A DNA stretch of 64,000 nucleotides from DAOUBP01 sp964513075 (GTDB lineage Bacteria > Chloroflexota > Anaerolineae > CG2-30-64-16). This document shows, in pieces, positions 63,799 through 64,000 of the stretch. The DNA lies in contig CAZELR010000012.1 of the NCBI GenBank assembly GCA_964513075.1, positions 20,233 through 84,232 of the forward strand, read 5' to 3'. The first letter of the stretch is position 1, and every line of letters begins with the position of its first letter. The notes under the pieces are model-generated. The model searched no databases. It saw only the letters and a program-made list of their open reading frames with translations, and had not been told where the DNA came from. The position numbers were made by a program, and so were the translations under genes.

Positions 63799-64000
63799 GT
63801 GAGCACTAACTACGACATCAAAGACATCCGCCTGGCCGACAAGGGCCGGTTCCGTATGCAGTGGGCTGCGCGCGAAATGCCTGTGTTGGATCTGATCGAG
63901 GCGCGCTTCGCTAAAGAGCGGCCGCTGGATGGGATGCGCATTTCTGCCTGTCTGCATGTGACCAGCGAGACCGCGAACCTGATGCGCGTGCTGCAAGCCG
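63799..64000 (+). CDS. ahcY: S-adenosylhomocysteine hydrolase (partial, 5' end)
   Basis: 67 codons from a GTG at 63799 up to the window edge; AAGGAG SD 10 bases upstream. YDIKDIRLADKGRFRMQWA and MRISACLHVTSETANL are typical of the N-terminal part of AhcY, which splits SAH to adenosine and homocysteine using NAD+. The rest is off-window. It closes the methylation-cycle operon: kinase upstream uses the adenosine it makes. Confidence 0.93.
   Translation, partial: MSTNYDIKDIRLADKGRFRMQWAAREMPVLDLIEARFAKERPLDGMRISACLHVTSETANLMRVLQA

Overview
The window looks like a chromosomal stretch of a high-G+C bacterium, most likely an uncultured member of the Chloroflexota (Anaerolineae/Caldilineae type). 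The pointers are a large secreted amylase ending in the short hydrophobic-arginine tail common on secreted proteins of that phylum, an O-antigen-ligase-family protein with a typical Chloroflexota N-terminus, many short dispersed palindromic and word-like repeats, and an RfbB/Wzz/glycosyltransferase cluster. It is an assembled draft: a run of exactly 100 N (52945-53044) joins two pieces that share an identical 55-base end.

Layout. 1-7499 (minus): partial O-antigen ligase and a 1890-residue multidomain secreted GH13 amylase/pullulanase-like enzyme. 7904-10902 (plus): two different class II aldolases and a metallo-beta-lactamase-fold hydrolase. 10877-13528 (minus): nucleoside hydrolase, PIG-L deacetylase, small membrane protein. 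13619-20387 (minus): an unusual operon with two PspA/IM30 paralogues, two membrane-anchored solute-binding proteins (one fused to a vWA domain), a membrane coiled-coil protein and a lipoprotein binding protein, with no transporter permease. Just upstream lie an ATPase/winged-helix regulator, SecA and PRPP synthase (20670-26152). 26200-28693: RfbB, a BY-kinase-like protein with a damaged P-loop, and Wzz. A thioesterase (28941-29396, plus) separates these from a long minus-strand polysaccharide cluster (29424-45202) with six glycosyltransferases, a polysaccharide deacetylase, a flippase, two hexapeptide acyltransferases, two DegT aminotransferases, a nucleotidyltransferase, a 4,6-dehydratase-like SDR and a UDP-GlcNAc 2-epimerase.

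Upstream of that cluster are uridine kinase, an unassigned membrane protein, a ResB-like protein, tRNA-Thr(CGT) with a clear promoter, EF-P, an exonuclease-DinG helicase, a SHOCT-like membrane protein spanning the assembly gap, a CHAT protease with TPR-like tail, and an enoyl-CoA hydratase. From 56012 onward the plus strand carries pyrG (with a leader hairpin), yebC-ruvC-ruvA-rlmB, and then a SAM-I riboswitch followed by mtnA, a DNA methyltransferase, a PfkB-family (adenosine-kinase-like) kinase and the start of ahcY. That last group reads as one methylation-cycle operon: the methyltransferase consumes SAM, AhcY and the kinase clear S-adenosylhomocysteine and adenosine, MtnA recycles methylthioribose, and a SAM sensor sits in front.

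The most unusual content is the PspA/solute-binding/vWA operon beside SecA and an ATPase-winged-helix regulator, the riboswitch-led operon that includes a DNA methyltransferase, the CHAT protease/membrane protein pair, and short repeat words inserted in frame in several glycosyltransferase genes. All family assignments are by reading motifs; no database search was possible.
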